Source: Bacteroidales bacterium
GTDB taxonomy: Bacteria; Bacteroidota; Bacteroidia; Bacteroidales; JAIOZK01
NCBI GenBank assembly: GCA_021740625.1
Contig: JAIOZK010000007.1
Location: forward strand, 62,001 to 126,000
Reading direction: 5' to 3'
DNA length: 64,000 bases
The position numbers and the translations under genes were made by a program. A model generated the notes under the pieces. That model saw nothing but the letters and a program-made list of their open reading frames with translations, was not told the origin of the DNA and ran no database searches. Of this stretch, positions 9,806 through 18,632 are shown in pieces. The first letter of the stretch is position 1. Each line of letters opens with the position of its first letter.

Positions 9806-9919
9806 ACTGGATATAAAATAAATGTTATTTGGTGGTGATTCCCCTGGTGACTGATTATATTTGGATAACAATTAAAGTTACCGTGTGAATACTCCAGCGT
9901 CCATAGTGAATAATTTCCA

Positions 9920-10849
9920 TTAATCATTCAACAACCCCATCACCGTTTCCCGGTCTTTGATCAGTTGCTGGCGCAATAATTCCAGATTGGCAAATTTGAT
10001 TTCATCTCTTATTCGGTCTACAAAATATATGGTAATGTTGCCTCCGTAAATTTCTTCCCTGAAACCAAAAATATTCACTTCTATGGTCAGTTCGCTATGG
10101 TTTACGGTAGGTCTTAGTCCGATGTTGCCCATGCCCTGGTAAATGCTGTCGTTCCAGCACACCCGGCAGGCATAAACACCGTTGGCCGTGATCAGCTTAT
10201 ACTGGTCTTCCAGGTCGATGTTGGCCGTGGGAAAACCAATTTTGCGACCTACTTTGTTGCCGCGAACCACCTTGCCTGTTATAGAATACTCATAACCGAG
10301 CAACTGGTTGGCCTTTTTGATTTTTCCTTCTTCCAGGGCTTTCCTGATCTTGGTCGAACTTACATTGATGTTGTTCACACTTTGTGCATTCACCTTTTCA
10401 ACATCAAAACCGTAAGTGATGCCCAGGTCATAAAGCTCTTTAAAATCCCCGAGCCGGTTTTTACCAAAATGATGATCATACCCGATCACCAGCTTTTTTG
10501 CTCCGATACTGTCTACGATATATTTTTTGATAAATTCAAAGGAGGTGGTTTTCGAAAACTCTTTCGTAAACTGTATTTCAATAAGATGGTCTATCCCGGC
10601 CTTCTCAAGCAGTTCATATTTCTTTTCCCTGGTGTTGATGAATTTCAGGTTTTTGCTGTCGGGATGTATCACCAGGCGCGGATGCGGGTGAAAGGTGATC
10701 AGTACCGTTTCACCATCATGCTCAGCTGCCCGCTTGATCATTTTATCAATAATCTTCCTGTGACCCACATGAACACCATCAAAGGTTCCTACCGTTACAA
10801 CCGGAAAATCAATCTTCTGAAATTCATCTATATTTCTGTATATCTTCAA
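9920..10849 (-). CDS. ribF: bifunctional riboflavin kinase / FAD synthetase
   Basis: A 309-aa enzyme that makes FMN from riboflavin and then FAD. The N-terminal nucleotidyltransferase domain carries VGTFDGVHVGHRKII with the HVGH motif and SSTKIRKALEEG; the C-terminal kinase domain carries GRKIGFPTANI and NGVYACRV, followed by EVNIFGFREEIYG. Length is normal for RibF. It is a single gene, convergent with the peptidase gene. In many bacteria ribF follows rbfA-truB; here it does not. Confidence 0.95.
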   Translation of the reverse strand: MKIYRNIDEFQKIDFPVVTVGTFDGVHVGHRKIIDKMIKRAAEHDGETVLITFHPHPRLVIHPDSKNLKFINTREKKYELLEKAGIDHLIEIQFTKEFSKTTSFEFIKKYIVDSIGAKKLVIGYDHHFGKNRLGDFKELYDLGITYGFDVEKVNAQSVNNINVSSTKIRKALEEGKIKKANQLLGYEYSITGKVVRGNKVGRKIGFPTANIDLEDQYKLITANGVYACRVCWNDSIYQGMGNIGLRPTVNHSELTIEVNIFGFREEIYGGNITIYFVDRIRDEIKFANLELLRQQLIKDRETVMGLLND

Positions 10850-10899
10850 AATTTCCTCTTTGAGAGATTTTTCGTAAATTGGTCTTCTCGTAAAGGCTG

Positions 10900-10907
10900 C
10901 AAAATTA
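10900..10907 (-). promoter_or_regulatory. -7 element upstream of ribF
   Basis: On the minus strand TAATTTTG matches TAnnTTTG exactly, 50 bases before the ribF ATG, in the 129-bp divergent gap to the lamin-tail gene. No TTTG at ideal -33 spacing is seen. Confidence 0.4.
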
Positions 10908-10978
10908 AACTAAAAATGCTATTTGGCCTTTTTCCTGCAAAAGTATTAATTATGTATCAATATCTTAAACCACCGGAT

Positions 10979-13591
10979 ATGATGATAAAAACTATGAAAA
11001 CAAAAACCTTCCTCCTTCTGTTGTTGATTGCATGTACTTCGGCAAAAGCACAGTTCTCAGATGATTTTTCAGACGGAGATTTCTCACAAAACCCCGCATG
11101 GACAGGTGATGTAAGTGATTTCAGGATCAACAGCGATCAAAGATTGCAATTGTACACGGAAGGGGCTGGTGCATCCATGCTCACAACAGCAAATAACAGA
11201 TTGAGCGGAACCGAATGGAGGTTCTGGGTAAAATTATCTTTCAGCCCTTCCTCCAACAACAATGCCCGCATTTACCTCGCTTCGGATCAGAAAAATCTGA
11301 AGGAAGCTCTCAATGGTTATTTCATCGAACTCGGCGAGGCGGGCTCAAAGGATGCAATCGAATTATTCAAACAAAAGGGAGATGATACCCTTTCCATTTG
11401 CCGGGGTCCTGCAGGCATGATCTCTTCATCTTTCGAGATCCGTATAAAAGTTAGCTGTGACGATACCGGGAACTGGAAAATCTTTGCTGATCCTTCCGGG
11501 ACCAGCAACTTCATTTTATTGGCAGAAGGATTTGATGATGAATTCCATGAAGCAGCATATGCAGGCGTTTTTTGCAATTATACCACCAGCAACAGTGAAA
11601 AGTTCTACTTTGATGATTTTTATGCCGGGGATATACAGGTCGACAGCATTGCACCCTCCATTAGCAGTTTAAGTGTATTAAATGAAAGATCTGTTCTGGT
11701 TGAATTTGATGAAGGCGTCCCGAAAGACATTGTCGAAAACCCGGGCAATTATTCTTTGTCTCCGGGAGCTCTTACTCCGGTTCATGTGAAACAGGATGAT
11801 GAAAATGCTGCCTTGGTCACCCTTACCTTTGAACAAGCTTTCGAAAGTGAAACCTATTATACCCTGAGCGCTGAAAACATCCGGGACTATGCAGGCAATA
11901 TTGCCGGAATCCTGAATGCCGAATTTGTTTTTTATGTTGCCAGCCCTTTCGAAGTAGTGATCAACGAGATCATGGCCGATCCCAATCCTGCAGTCGGTTT
12001 GCCCGAATACGAATATCTTGAATTACACAATACAACCGTATATGATATTGATCTGAATGGATGGAATTTATTTATCGGTAACACGGAAAAGGAATTCAGT
12101 AACATTAAAATAGCAGCGGGTGGATTCCTGATCCTGGCTGATATCGATGCAAAGGCAGAGTTATCTACTTTCGGGGATTTTTACGGCTTCTCAAGCATGA
12201 GCCTTACCAATGCAGGACAGGACCTTGTGCTGAGAAACAAGGAAGGACGACTGATGTCGGCGGTTTCATACGATGATTCCTGGTATGAGGACCCTGTGAA
12301 AGAAGACGGCGGATGGGCACTCGAGCAGATCAACCCGCTCAATCCCTGCGAAAGTGAAAGCAACTGGAAAGTGACAAGAAACCTGAAAGGTGGGACACCG
12401 GGTGAAGAAAACTCAGTGCTTAATGCTGTTTTTACCTATCCGAAAATATCCAATGTTTCTATTATCAATCCCCGGACATTTGAGATATTCTTCGACCAGG
12501 TCATGGACAGCCTTTCCCTGATCAATGCCGGTGCGTATGAAATCGACCATGATCTTGGCCATCCACAAAGCCTTTATGTTTCTTCTGATGACATCTCTTC
12601 TGTCATCCTGATTTATGAAAATGAGCTGGAAGAGGGCATCATTTATGAGCTGAGCATAAAAGACAGCCTTTATAATTGCGCAGGCCACACCCTGGAAACC
12701 GAAATGACTACCAGGCTGGGACTTCCTGCAAAGGTCGGCGAAAATGATATTGTGATCAATGAGATCCTGTTCAACCCGCTGGGGGAGGGCGTGGATTATG
12801 TGGAACTGTATAATCGTTCCGGTAAAATACTCAATCTGCAGGAACTGTTGATCGTTTCTGTGAAGGAGCGTTATCCCAATCCCCCCGATACTTCCACGGC
12901 AATGATCAGCCTGAACAATCAACTTTTTTTCCCGGATGCCTACATATTGCTGAGCGAAGATCCGGAAATGGTAAAGGATCAGTATTTCACGGATAACCCG
13001 GATGCCTTTTTGCAGCTCAGTGGATTTCCATCTTTCAACAAGGACAAGGGAAAAGTGATCCTGACAGATCGGGAAGGAAACACAATTGATGCCATGGAAT
13101 ATCACGAGAACATGCATTATGAAATGCTGAGTTTTTATGACGGAGTGGCATTGGAACGCATCCATTATGACAATCCCTCCCATGAAAAAACAAACTGGCA
13201 TTCCGCCTCCGAAGAAGCCGGTTTCGGAACACCGGCATACAGGAACTCCCAGTTCGTGGAAGAGATCAAAATCAAAGATCCAATCCATGTTGAACCGGAA
13301 ATATTTTCCCCCGACAATGACGGGAATGATGATGTTACCAACATCCACTATGCATTTGATAAGAGCGGTTTTACAGGAAATATTACGATATATGATGCGG
13401 ATGGCAACCAGGTCCGGGATCTTGTCAATAACAAACTGTTGGGCACAAATGGATTTATCTCATGGAATGGCTATGGCGATAATAACGAGATACTGCCGGA
13501 AGGAATCTATATCATTTACTTTGAAGTCTACCGTCCGGATGGAAGGGTAAAAAGCTATCGCAAAACCACGGTACTGGCGAAGAGATTATAG
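10979..13591 (+). CDS. secreted lamin-tail-domain protein with FlgD/CHU_C-like C terminus
   Basis: About 870 aa. A signal peptide (FLLLLLIACTSAKA) precedes a laminin-G/concanavalin-like region (FSDDFSDGDFSQNPAW). Two SbsA/Big_5 Ig-like domains alternate with two lamin-tail domains (start motifs VVINEIMADPNP and IVINEILFNPLGEG). The end, IFSPDNDGNDD followed by ITIYDADGNQVRDL and PEGIYIIYFEVY, resembles the FlgD Ig-like and CHU_C (T9SS type B) C-terminal modules. It is probably a large surface or released adhesive protein. The frame is open far upstream (to 10382) inside ribF, but only starts at 10979-10994 place the signal peptide at the N terminus. Confidence 0.8.
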   Translation: MMIKTMKTKTFLLLLLIACTSAKAQFSDDFSDGDFSQNPAWTGDVSDFRINSDQRLQLYTEGAGASMLTTANNRLSGTEWRFWVKLSFSPSSNNNARIYLASDQKNLKEALNGYFIELGEAGSKDAIELFKQKGDDTLSICRGPAGMISSSFEIRIKVSCDDTGNWKIFADPSGTSNFILLAEGFDDEFHEAAYAGVFCNYTTSNSEKFYFDDFYAGDIQVDSIAPSISSLSVLNERSVLVEFDEGVPKDIVENPGNYSLSPGALTPVHVKQDDENAALVTLTFEQAFESETYYTLSAENIRDYAGNIAGILNAEFVFYVASPFEVVINEIMADPNPAVGLPEYEYLELHNTTVYDIDLNGWNLFIGNTEKEFSNIKIAAGGFLILADIDAKAELSTFGDFYGFSSMSLTNAGQDLVLRNKEGRLMSAVSYDDSWYEDPVKEDGGWALEQINPLNPCESESNWKVTRNLKGGTPGEENSVLNAVFTYPKISNVSIINPRTFEIFFDQVMDSLSLINAGAYEIDHDLGHPQSLYVSSDDISSVILIYENELEEGIIYELSIKDSLYNCAGHTLETEMTTRLGLPAKVGENDIVINEILFNPLGEGVDYVELYNRSGKILNLQELLIVSVKERYPNPPDTSTAMISLNNQLFFPDAYILLSEDPEMVKDQYFTDNPDAFLQLSGFPSFNKDKGKVILTDREGNTIDAMEYHENMHYEMLSFYDGVALERIHYDNPSHEKTNWHSASEEAGFGTPAYRNSQFVEEIKIKDPIHVEPEIFSPDNDGNDDVTNIHYAFDKSGFTGNITIYDADGNQVRDLVNNKLLGTNGFISWNGYGDNNEILPEGIYIIYFEVYRPDGRVKSYRKTTVLAKRL

Positions 13592-13765
13592 TATCGAAGC
13601 TTTCAGAAAAGCCTATTGTTTCGCCAGGCTGAGCGCCTGGGCAGGAAGTCGAAGCCTACGATCTTTTGATTATCAGCACATCACAACTACCAACCAGTCG
13701 GCAGGCAAGGCGCTCGATGTGACCCGGATAACTATTCGGCACTTTTTGGACAGCCACTTCCTGAT

Positions 13766-14506
13766 TCAATCAGTCATCCTGTAAAGTATCCCAATCCTGA
13801 GATATATATTCCTGACAGTTTTATTAATATACTTGTAGTATTCCTCATAGATGGAAAACAAGCCATACGACAGGCTGGCCTGGAAATCTATCTTTTCCTT
13901 GAATTTGTATTTCCCACCAAGCAAAATTGCGTAATCCCATTTCTTTATGTGTTCGCTCTGATCGAAAACCTGGTCTTCAACATGCGTAAAGGGGTTTTGA
14001 GGATTTCCAACTTCTATGTCGGCGGTTCCTTTGTTTTCGCCTTTCAACAAATAAGAGAATTGCACACCTGTGAGCAGCGACCATCTCTTGCCGGTTTCAT
14101 AAAGAAACATCAGCGGTATATCCAGGTAGGCATTGTTAAAATGTCCTTCCACCCATCCATTGTAAACAGTATGAACAGAAAACGGAATGGTGTCGTTCAT
14201 GGTCGATCTGTAGATCGTATCACCACTCACCGGTGTTTGAAAAAATGAACCCTTCTTGGAATAAAGAAATTCGGCCTGGACCTGCCATTTCATGCTCAGC
14301 CTTCCCCGGATATAAAAACCAAGTCCGGGGCCAAAACCGGGCGAACCGCTGGCGCCATCCTCAGAAACACCATAGGGAGTCCCCAGGTTGAATCCGGCTG
14401 AAAGACCGGCATCCAAATTTTGGGCGATGGCAAGGGAGGGCATCATGAAAGCAGTGATCATGCTGACATACAATAAACTCTTTATTTTGCTTAAGAAATT
14501 TTTCAT
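13766..14506 (-). CDS. PorT-like outer-membrane beta-barrel protein
   Basis: A 246-aa protein with a signal peptide cleaved near AIAQ and alternating amphipathic strands ending in an aromatic-rich last strand (NIYLRIGILYRMTD). Features such as LDAGLSAGFNLG, RLSMKWQVQAEFLYSKKG and TGVQFSYLLKG are those of the porin/PorT family of small 8-strand barrels. Its start overlaps the stop of the preceding FN3 lipoprotein gene by 4 bases, so the two are translated together. Function is unknown; it may be a partner barrel for the lipoprotein. Confidence 0.75.
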   Translation of the reverse strand: MKNFLSKIKSLLYVSMITAFMMPSLAIAQNLDAGLSAGFNLGTPYGVSEDGASGSPGFGPGLGFYIRGRLSMKWQVQAEFLYSKKGSFFQTPVSGDTIYRSTMNDTIPFSVHTVYNGWVEGHFNNAYLDIPLMFLYETGKRWSLLTGVQFSYLLKGENKGTADIEVGNPQNPFTHVEDQVFDQSEHIKKWDYAILLGGKYKFKEKIDFQASLSYGLFSIYEEYYKYINKTVRNIYLRIGILYRMTD

Positions 14507-15510
14507 TCGTACACCAATCTCAGATCATCCACATATAGTGTGCTGCCGACACCTCCGATAAAAGAATCACCTTCTGCACTGGATACCATGATCATGATCA
14601 GTGTATCGGGATCGATCCCTTCAAGATGATATTCGAAATTAAAATCGAAGGCAGTATATTCCGAAGGATATTCATCCATAGCAGGCAATCCGGCCCATGC
14701 CACGGTATCTCTTTTGCCTGCTGTCGTATTCCACTTTGAGAGCAGTGCGTACAACTTACAGGAATCCCCATCAACAGGGAGGTACTTATAATAACCCCTG
14801 AATGCTGTGGGTTTGGAAGTAAAAGGTATACCCTGCTCAAGGCTTTTAACAGGATTGTTGAGATCGGGTTCGAATTTTCCAGTTGCCAGGGTGCCGGCCA
14901 TCATAAAAAAGTCTTCTGGCAATATGGTGGTTATTTTGGCAGCATATTGTCCCGAAACTGCATCTTCCGTTTTGGTAACCGTTACGGGAGGAGGATCCAA
15001 AAAGACCAGCAAGTCGGCCACTTTGTTGGGCGTTGCCCAGATACCCATGGGTGCAGGAGCTTCATACCTCTCAAAATCCTGCCACACTTCCAAATCCATG
15101 TTCGGCAACTGATCATTGCTGCTGGTACTTACTTTTATGATATTTGAAAATTTCCCGAATGTCCGGTTCTCATCACTCCCCTGGTAGATTCTCACACGAT
15201 AGTAATAATCCGTAGAACCCATTAATCCGAAAACATAAGTCCTGTTTGTATTGCCCAAAATCTTTTTTTCAAAGCCCGGCACATAGCTTGCAAAGTTTTC
15301 CTGTTTGGATACGTCAATCTGATAGCCATCAGCTTTTTCAACAGTTTGCCAGGATGCCAGGAAATTGGTTTTATAAACAAAACTAGCCTCCTCTGCCACT
15401 GGTTTACCAGTAATATCAGGAGGATCATCTCCATTTTCTTCCTCCTTTTTACAGGCTGAAAATATAACTATATGCAATAAACAAAGGAAAAGAAAATATT
15501 TGCTTTTCAT
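14503..15510 (-). CDS. lipoprotein with FN3 and PCMD-like carbohydrate domain
   Basis: A 335-aa lipoprotein with lipobox Cys20 (IFSACKKEEE). Residues ~35-130 form a fibronectin type III domain (ASWQTVEKADGYQIDVS, then YYYRVRI). The rest (NMDLEVWQDFERY, GQYAAKI, RGYYKY, LYVDDLRLVYE) resembles the PCMD putative carbohydrate-metabolism jelly-roll found in Bacteroidota surface proteins. It is the middle gene of a minus-strand set: the T9SS protein gene ends 9 bp upstream and the barrel gene overlaps its 3' end. A glycan-binding role is an inference from fold only. Confidence 0.7.
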   Translation of the reverse strand: MKSKYFLFLCLLHIVIFSACKKEEENGDDPPDITGKPVAEEASFVYKTNFLASWQTVEKADGYQIDVSKQENFASYVPGFEKKILGNTNRTYVFGLMGSTDYYYRVRIYQGSDENRTFGKFSNIIKVSTSSNDQLPNMDLEVWQDFERYEAPAPMGIWATPNKVADLLVFLDPPPVTVTKTEDAVSGQYAAKITTILPEDFFMMAGTLATGKFEPDLNNPVKSLEQGIPFTSKPTAFRGYYKYLPVDGDSCKLYALLSKWNTTAGKRDTVAWAGLPAMDEYPSEYTAFDFNFEYHLEGIDPDTLIMIMVSSAEGDSFIGGVGSTLYVDDLRLVYE

Positions 15511-15519
15511 AATTGAAGA

Positions 15520-16446
15520 TTATTCTTTGATAAAATAACCGGAAGATACTTTTTCGTTTTTACGGATCAATTGATAAAAATAAGTCCCTTTTGCAAGAAC
15601 GCTTAAACGGAGGGTTTTTGTCGGGCCATTAAAGTGCATGCTTTTTAACAATTTACCCTGGTTATCAAAGATTTTCAAAACAGCATCTTCGTATTGTACA
15701 TCAGATTCAAAAGTTATGAATGAACCAGCGGGGTTTGGATAAACCCTGATGCTTGAATTATCAAATAAATTTACATCAATGCCCGATTCCAGCTCAATGC
15801 TCATCTTATCAAGCATCAGCATGGATCCCTCATATGAGGATTCAAAAGAGGAAGATGAAATGCAGACTATATTGATCGTATCCGGAGTTGAGTCGTTGAG
15901 ATACTGAAAGGGAATTTCAATTTCGGTCCATTCGCTGATTTCTTCAGTCAGATAGGCCATGGCGATCCCAACAGTATCCTGTTCTTCGCTTTCCTCATTA
16001 TATTTATAAGAATAGGCAACAATTAAAGCACTGTCGTTTTCAGCCTGGGAAGCTTTAACATATGCTTTCAGGGCAAGCGGCCTCGCGGAAAACGGAATCC
16101 CGCCTGTTACGGAACCTGTCTGGTTGATAAAATCAACAACGATATTTCCGAGTGTAACCAGCCCCGGAACAGGCAAGCTACCCAGGGGAGAAGAGATGAT
16201 AATCGTTTCCAGCATAGCTGAATAACTTCCCTGGTATGCATCTTCACTTCTGAAAACAGAACTTGCTCCTAGCACAGAGAGATAGTCATTGGGATTGTCC
16301 CAATCCAGTAAATTGAAATAAACATACCCCATTCCGGTGGTATCTGGATCCCATTCCTCAAAATCTTTGTTTGGAATGTCTTCCTGGGCATTTGCGATCA
16401 CTGCGAAGAGAAGCAGGCCAATGCAAAAAAGTATAATTCTTTTCAT
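15520..16446 (-). CDS. T9SS-sorted PCMD-like secreted protein
   Basis: A 308-aa protein with a signal peptide (IILFCIGLLLFAVIANA), then a jelly-roll-like domain (IPNKDFEEWDPD, AYQGSYSAML, LALKAYVKA) related in layout to the next gene's second half, and a T9SS type A sorting domain (IRVYPNPAGSFITFESD to KGTYFYQLIRKNEKV). Start at the second Met (16446), because only one residue separates it from the first. First gene of the three-gene minus-strand unit with the FN3 lipoprotein and the barrel. The paired soluble and lipidated PCMD-like proteins suggest a shared surface task, not identified. Confidence 0.75.
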   Translation of the reverse strand: MKRIILFCIGLLLFAVIANAQEDIPNKDFEEWDPDTTGMGYVYFNLLDWDNPNDYLSVLGASSVFRSEDAYQGSYSAMLETIIISSPLGSLPVPGLVTLGNIVVDFINQTGSVTGGIPFSARPLALKAYVKASQAENDSALIVAYSYKYNEESEEQDTVGIAMAYLTEEISEWTEIEIPFQYLNDSTPDTINIVCISSSSFESSYEGSMLMLDKMSIELESGIDVNLFDNSSIRVYPNPAGSFITFESDVQYEDAVLKIFDNQGKLLKSMHFNGPTKTLRLSVLAKGTYFYQLIRKNEKVSSGYFIKE

Positions 16447-16505
16447 AGACATAATGTTTTGAATTTTCCCTTAAATGTAGTGAATTTAATAACATTATTA
16501 CAACA

Positions 16506-17213
16506 TCAGTCAAAAGCATAAGCAATGCTGCCTATGTATACTTTTAACTGGTTCTCTCGCTGCAGACCATGCACACAGGCTTCAAGGGTTGCTCCTGTTG
16601 TAATGACATCGTCAATTAAAAGAATATTTTTGTTTCGTAAAGCATACTTGTTTTTTACCGCAAACATTTCACCCACATTCAGCCATCGCTCATAACGGCT
16701 TTTTTTAGTCTGTGTTTCGGTAAACCTGGTCCTGACCAATGCATCTGGCAGGAGGTCCACCTTCAAAATTTGATTCATGCCCAGTGCGATTTGCTCGCTC
16801 TGGTTGTATCCCCGCTTCTTTTGTTTTTTAGGATGAAGCGGAACGGGTATAATTGTATCAATGTTTTCAAACAAAACAGATTGCTGCAATTCAATAGCAA
16901 AAAGGCGCCCCAGGTATATCCCTACATCTTTTCGGTTTCTGTATTTCAGGTGATGCAGTAACTGCTGGACCATTCCCCCTTTCGAGAAATAAAGAAACGA
17001 GGTAGCCGATTCGGTATCCGCCCTTCCCCAGAAAGCCTTTTGTACCGGGTTATCCCTGAGCAGATGAAAATTTGTTTTGGGCAAACGAAACCGGCAATAG
17101 GTACAGATCACCTCTTCCCTTGCATATAAAGAATTGCCACAAGCCAGGCATATCCTGGGATAAAAAAGATTCACCAGATCTTCAAAAAACTTCAAACCAG
17201 TTATCATACACAT
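16506..17213 (-). CDS. ComF family phosphoribosyltransferase-like protein
   Basis: A 235-aa protein. An N-terminal four-Cys zinc finger (CLACG near residue 18 and CTYC near 36) precedes a PRTase fold with the PRPP-binding motif LLIDDVITTGATLEA. In competent bacteria ComF helps bring in single-stranded DNA; in most Bacteroidota its role is untested. Two in-frame Met codons (17213 and 17207) are possible starts. It is divergent from the FISUMP lipoprotein gene. Confidence 0.9.
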   Translation of the reverse strand: MCMITGLKFFEDLVNLFYPRICLACGNSLYAREEVICTYCRFRLPKTNFHLLRDNPVQKAFWGRADTESATSFLYFSKGGMVQQLLHHLKYRNRKDVGIYLGRLFAIELQQSVLFENIDTIIPVPLHPKKQKKRGYNQSEQIALGMNQILKVDLLPDALVRTRFTETQTKKSRYERWLNVGEMFAVKNKYALRNKNILLIDDVITTGATLEACVHGLQRENQLKVYIGSIAYAFD

Positions 17214-17260
17214 TAATTCCTTTTCCTGCTATTTTGTCCCTCCGGGGAAAGGATTTTTTC

Positions 17261-17268
17261 TATTTTTG
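17261..17268 (+). promoter_or_regulatory. -7 element upstream of PKD/FISUMP lipoprotein gene
   Basis: TATTTTTG exactly matches TAnnTTTG, 21 bases before the ATG at 17290. A TTTG at 17233-17236 could be the -33 element, but the 24-base spacing is longer than usual. Confidence 0.45.
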
Positions 17269-17289
17269 GCAAAAACTAATCAATACGGC

Positions 17290-18558
17290 ATGAGTCACTT
17301 TAGATGGATCACCCTGGCAATACTTTCATTTTCATTGATTTTAACGTCCTGTTCAAAAGATGATGAGGATACCAAAAACAAAGGCCCCGTTGCTGAATTT
17401 TCAGTCACCCCTCCAAATGGGAACATTTCGACAGTTTTCAATTTTGATGCTTCTGCATGCAGCGATGAAAACGAAGCAACATCTGAACTCAAGGTAAGAT
17501 GGGACTGGGAAAACGATAACCAGTGGGATACCGAATATTCAAAAATAAAAACGACACAGCACCAATTTGAAAATGCATGCGATTACACTGTTGTGCTGGA
17601 AGTCAAGGACAGGGAAGGCTGGACCGACAAAACCCAGAAAAACATCAGTGTTGCGGGAAGCGGTAGTCTCAGTTTTCAAACAGGATCAGTATCAGATATA
17701 ACTACAACTTCAGCATTATTTACAGGAAACATTTCTTCGGTTGGACAGGCCGAAATACTACAACACGGGCATTGCTGGTCGTATTTCCAAAATCCCACCA
17801 TGGAGGATTCCAGAACAGAGCTCGGGGCCACGGCTGTTCCCGGATCATTTGAAAGCAATCTGTATGATCTGATTGAAAGCCTCGATTTCTTCGTAAGGGC
17901 TTATGTTACCACGACAAGCGGAACTTTTTACGGAGAAGAAATTAGTTTCACAGTTGCAACAAGTGCCAACGGAGATCCCTGTCCGGGTGAGCCTGGCATA
18001 ACAGATTCGGAAGGCAATGTTTATCATACTGTTTTGATCGATGGAAAATGCTGGATGAAGGAAAACCTGAAAACCGGGACCATGATCAGCAGTTCGCAAA
18101 ACCAGGCTGATAATGGGAACCTTGAAAAGTACTGTTATCATGATGAGGAAAAATATTGTGAAGTCTTCGGAGGATTATACCAGTGGGATGAACTCATGGC
18201 TCATGCCGGAAAGAACAGCACACAGGGTATTTGTCCTGACGGCTGGCGATTGCCAGATCTGGATGAATTAAAAACCCTTGAAGCCACTTTCGGCAATGGC
18301 TATGACCTGCTTTCACAGGGGATCGCTGTCTCAGCTACCAATGCTTCCGGGTTTTCAGCCCTGCTGGCAGGATATAAATCCTATTTACCGGATGAATTTG
18401 CTGGCTATAAACAGGAAACAAGATTCTGGTCGGGTGAGGAATATTTTCTTTCGGATGACCAGGCTTATTCCTTGTCGCTCGATATTGGCGGTGTGATTCA
18501 ATATCCTACCAAAAATAAATTATCCGCATATTCTGTCAGGTGCATTAAAGACGAATAA
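17290..18558 (+). CDS. PKD-domain FISUMP lipoprotein
   Basis: A 422-aa lipoprotein (lipobox LILTSC). A PKD domain (VAEFSVTPPNGN, FDASAC, DYTVVLEVKDREGW) is followed by an FN3-like segment and a C-terminal Fibrobacter succinogenes major paralogous domain: ITDSEGNVYHTVLIDGKCWM, WRLPDLDEL, FWSGEEY and the terminal SVRCIKDE. FISUMP domains are common in surface proteins of Bacteroidota and Fibrobacteres; their ligand is unknown. A start at the upstream Met (17266) would push the signal peptide inward, so 17290 is preferred. A second FISUMP protein lies at 41.7 kb. Confidence 0.85.
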   Translation: MSHFRWITLAILSFSLILTSCSKDDEDTKNKGPVAEFSVTPPNGNISTVFNFDASACSDENEATSELKVRWDWENDNQWDTEYSKIKTTQHQFENACDYTVVLEVKDREGWTDKTQKNISVAGSGSLSFQTGSVSDITTTSALFTGNISSVGQAEILQHGHCWSYFQNPTMEDSRTELGATAVPGSFESNLYDLIESLDFFVRAYVTTTSGTFYGEEISFTVATSANGDPCPGEPGITDSEGNVYHTVLIDGKCWMKENLKTGTMISSSQNQADNGNLEKYCYHDEEKYCEVFGGLYQWDELMAHAGKNSTQGICPDGWRLPDLDELKTLEATFGNGYDLLSQGIAVSATNASGFSALLAGYKSYLPDEFAGYKQETRFWSGEEYFLSDDQAYSLSLDIGGVIQYPTKNKLSAYSVRCIKDE

Positions 18559-18632
18559 TATCCCGTGGGGTTCTGCATGCGATTCTTTTTATTAGCTTTA
18601 CAATTACATTCCTTTTCGGGAGTTTGTAAATT

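Noticed and set aside
10382-10978. Long 5' extension of the lamin-tail protein gene
   Set aside because: This part is antisense to ribF and has no matching protein features; the signal peptide begins at 10979-10994.
13592-13765. Hairpin gccaggc-tgagc-gcctgg as a terminator between convergent genes
   Set aside because: The stem is short and not followed by a T-run on either strand, so it is not called a terminator.
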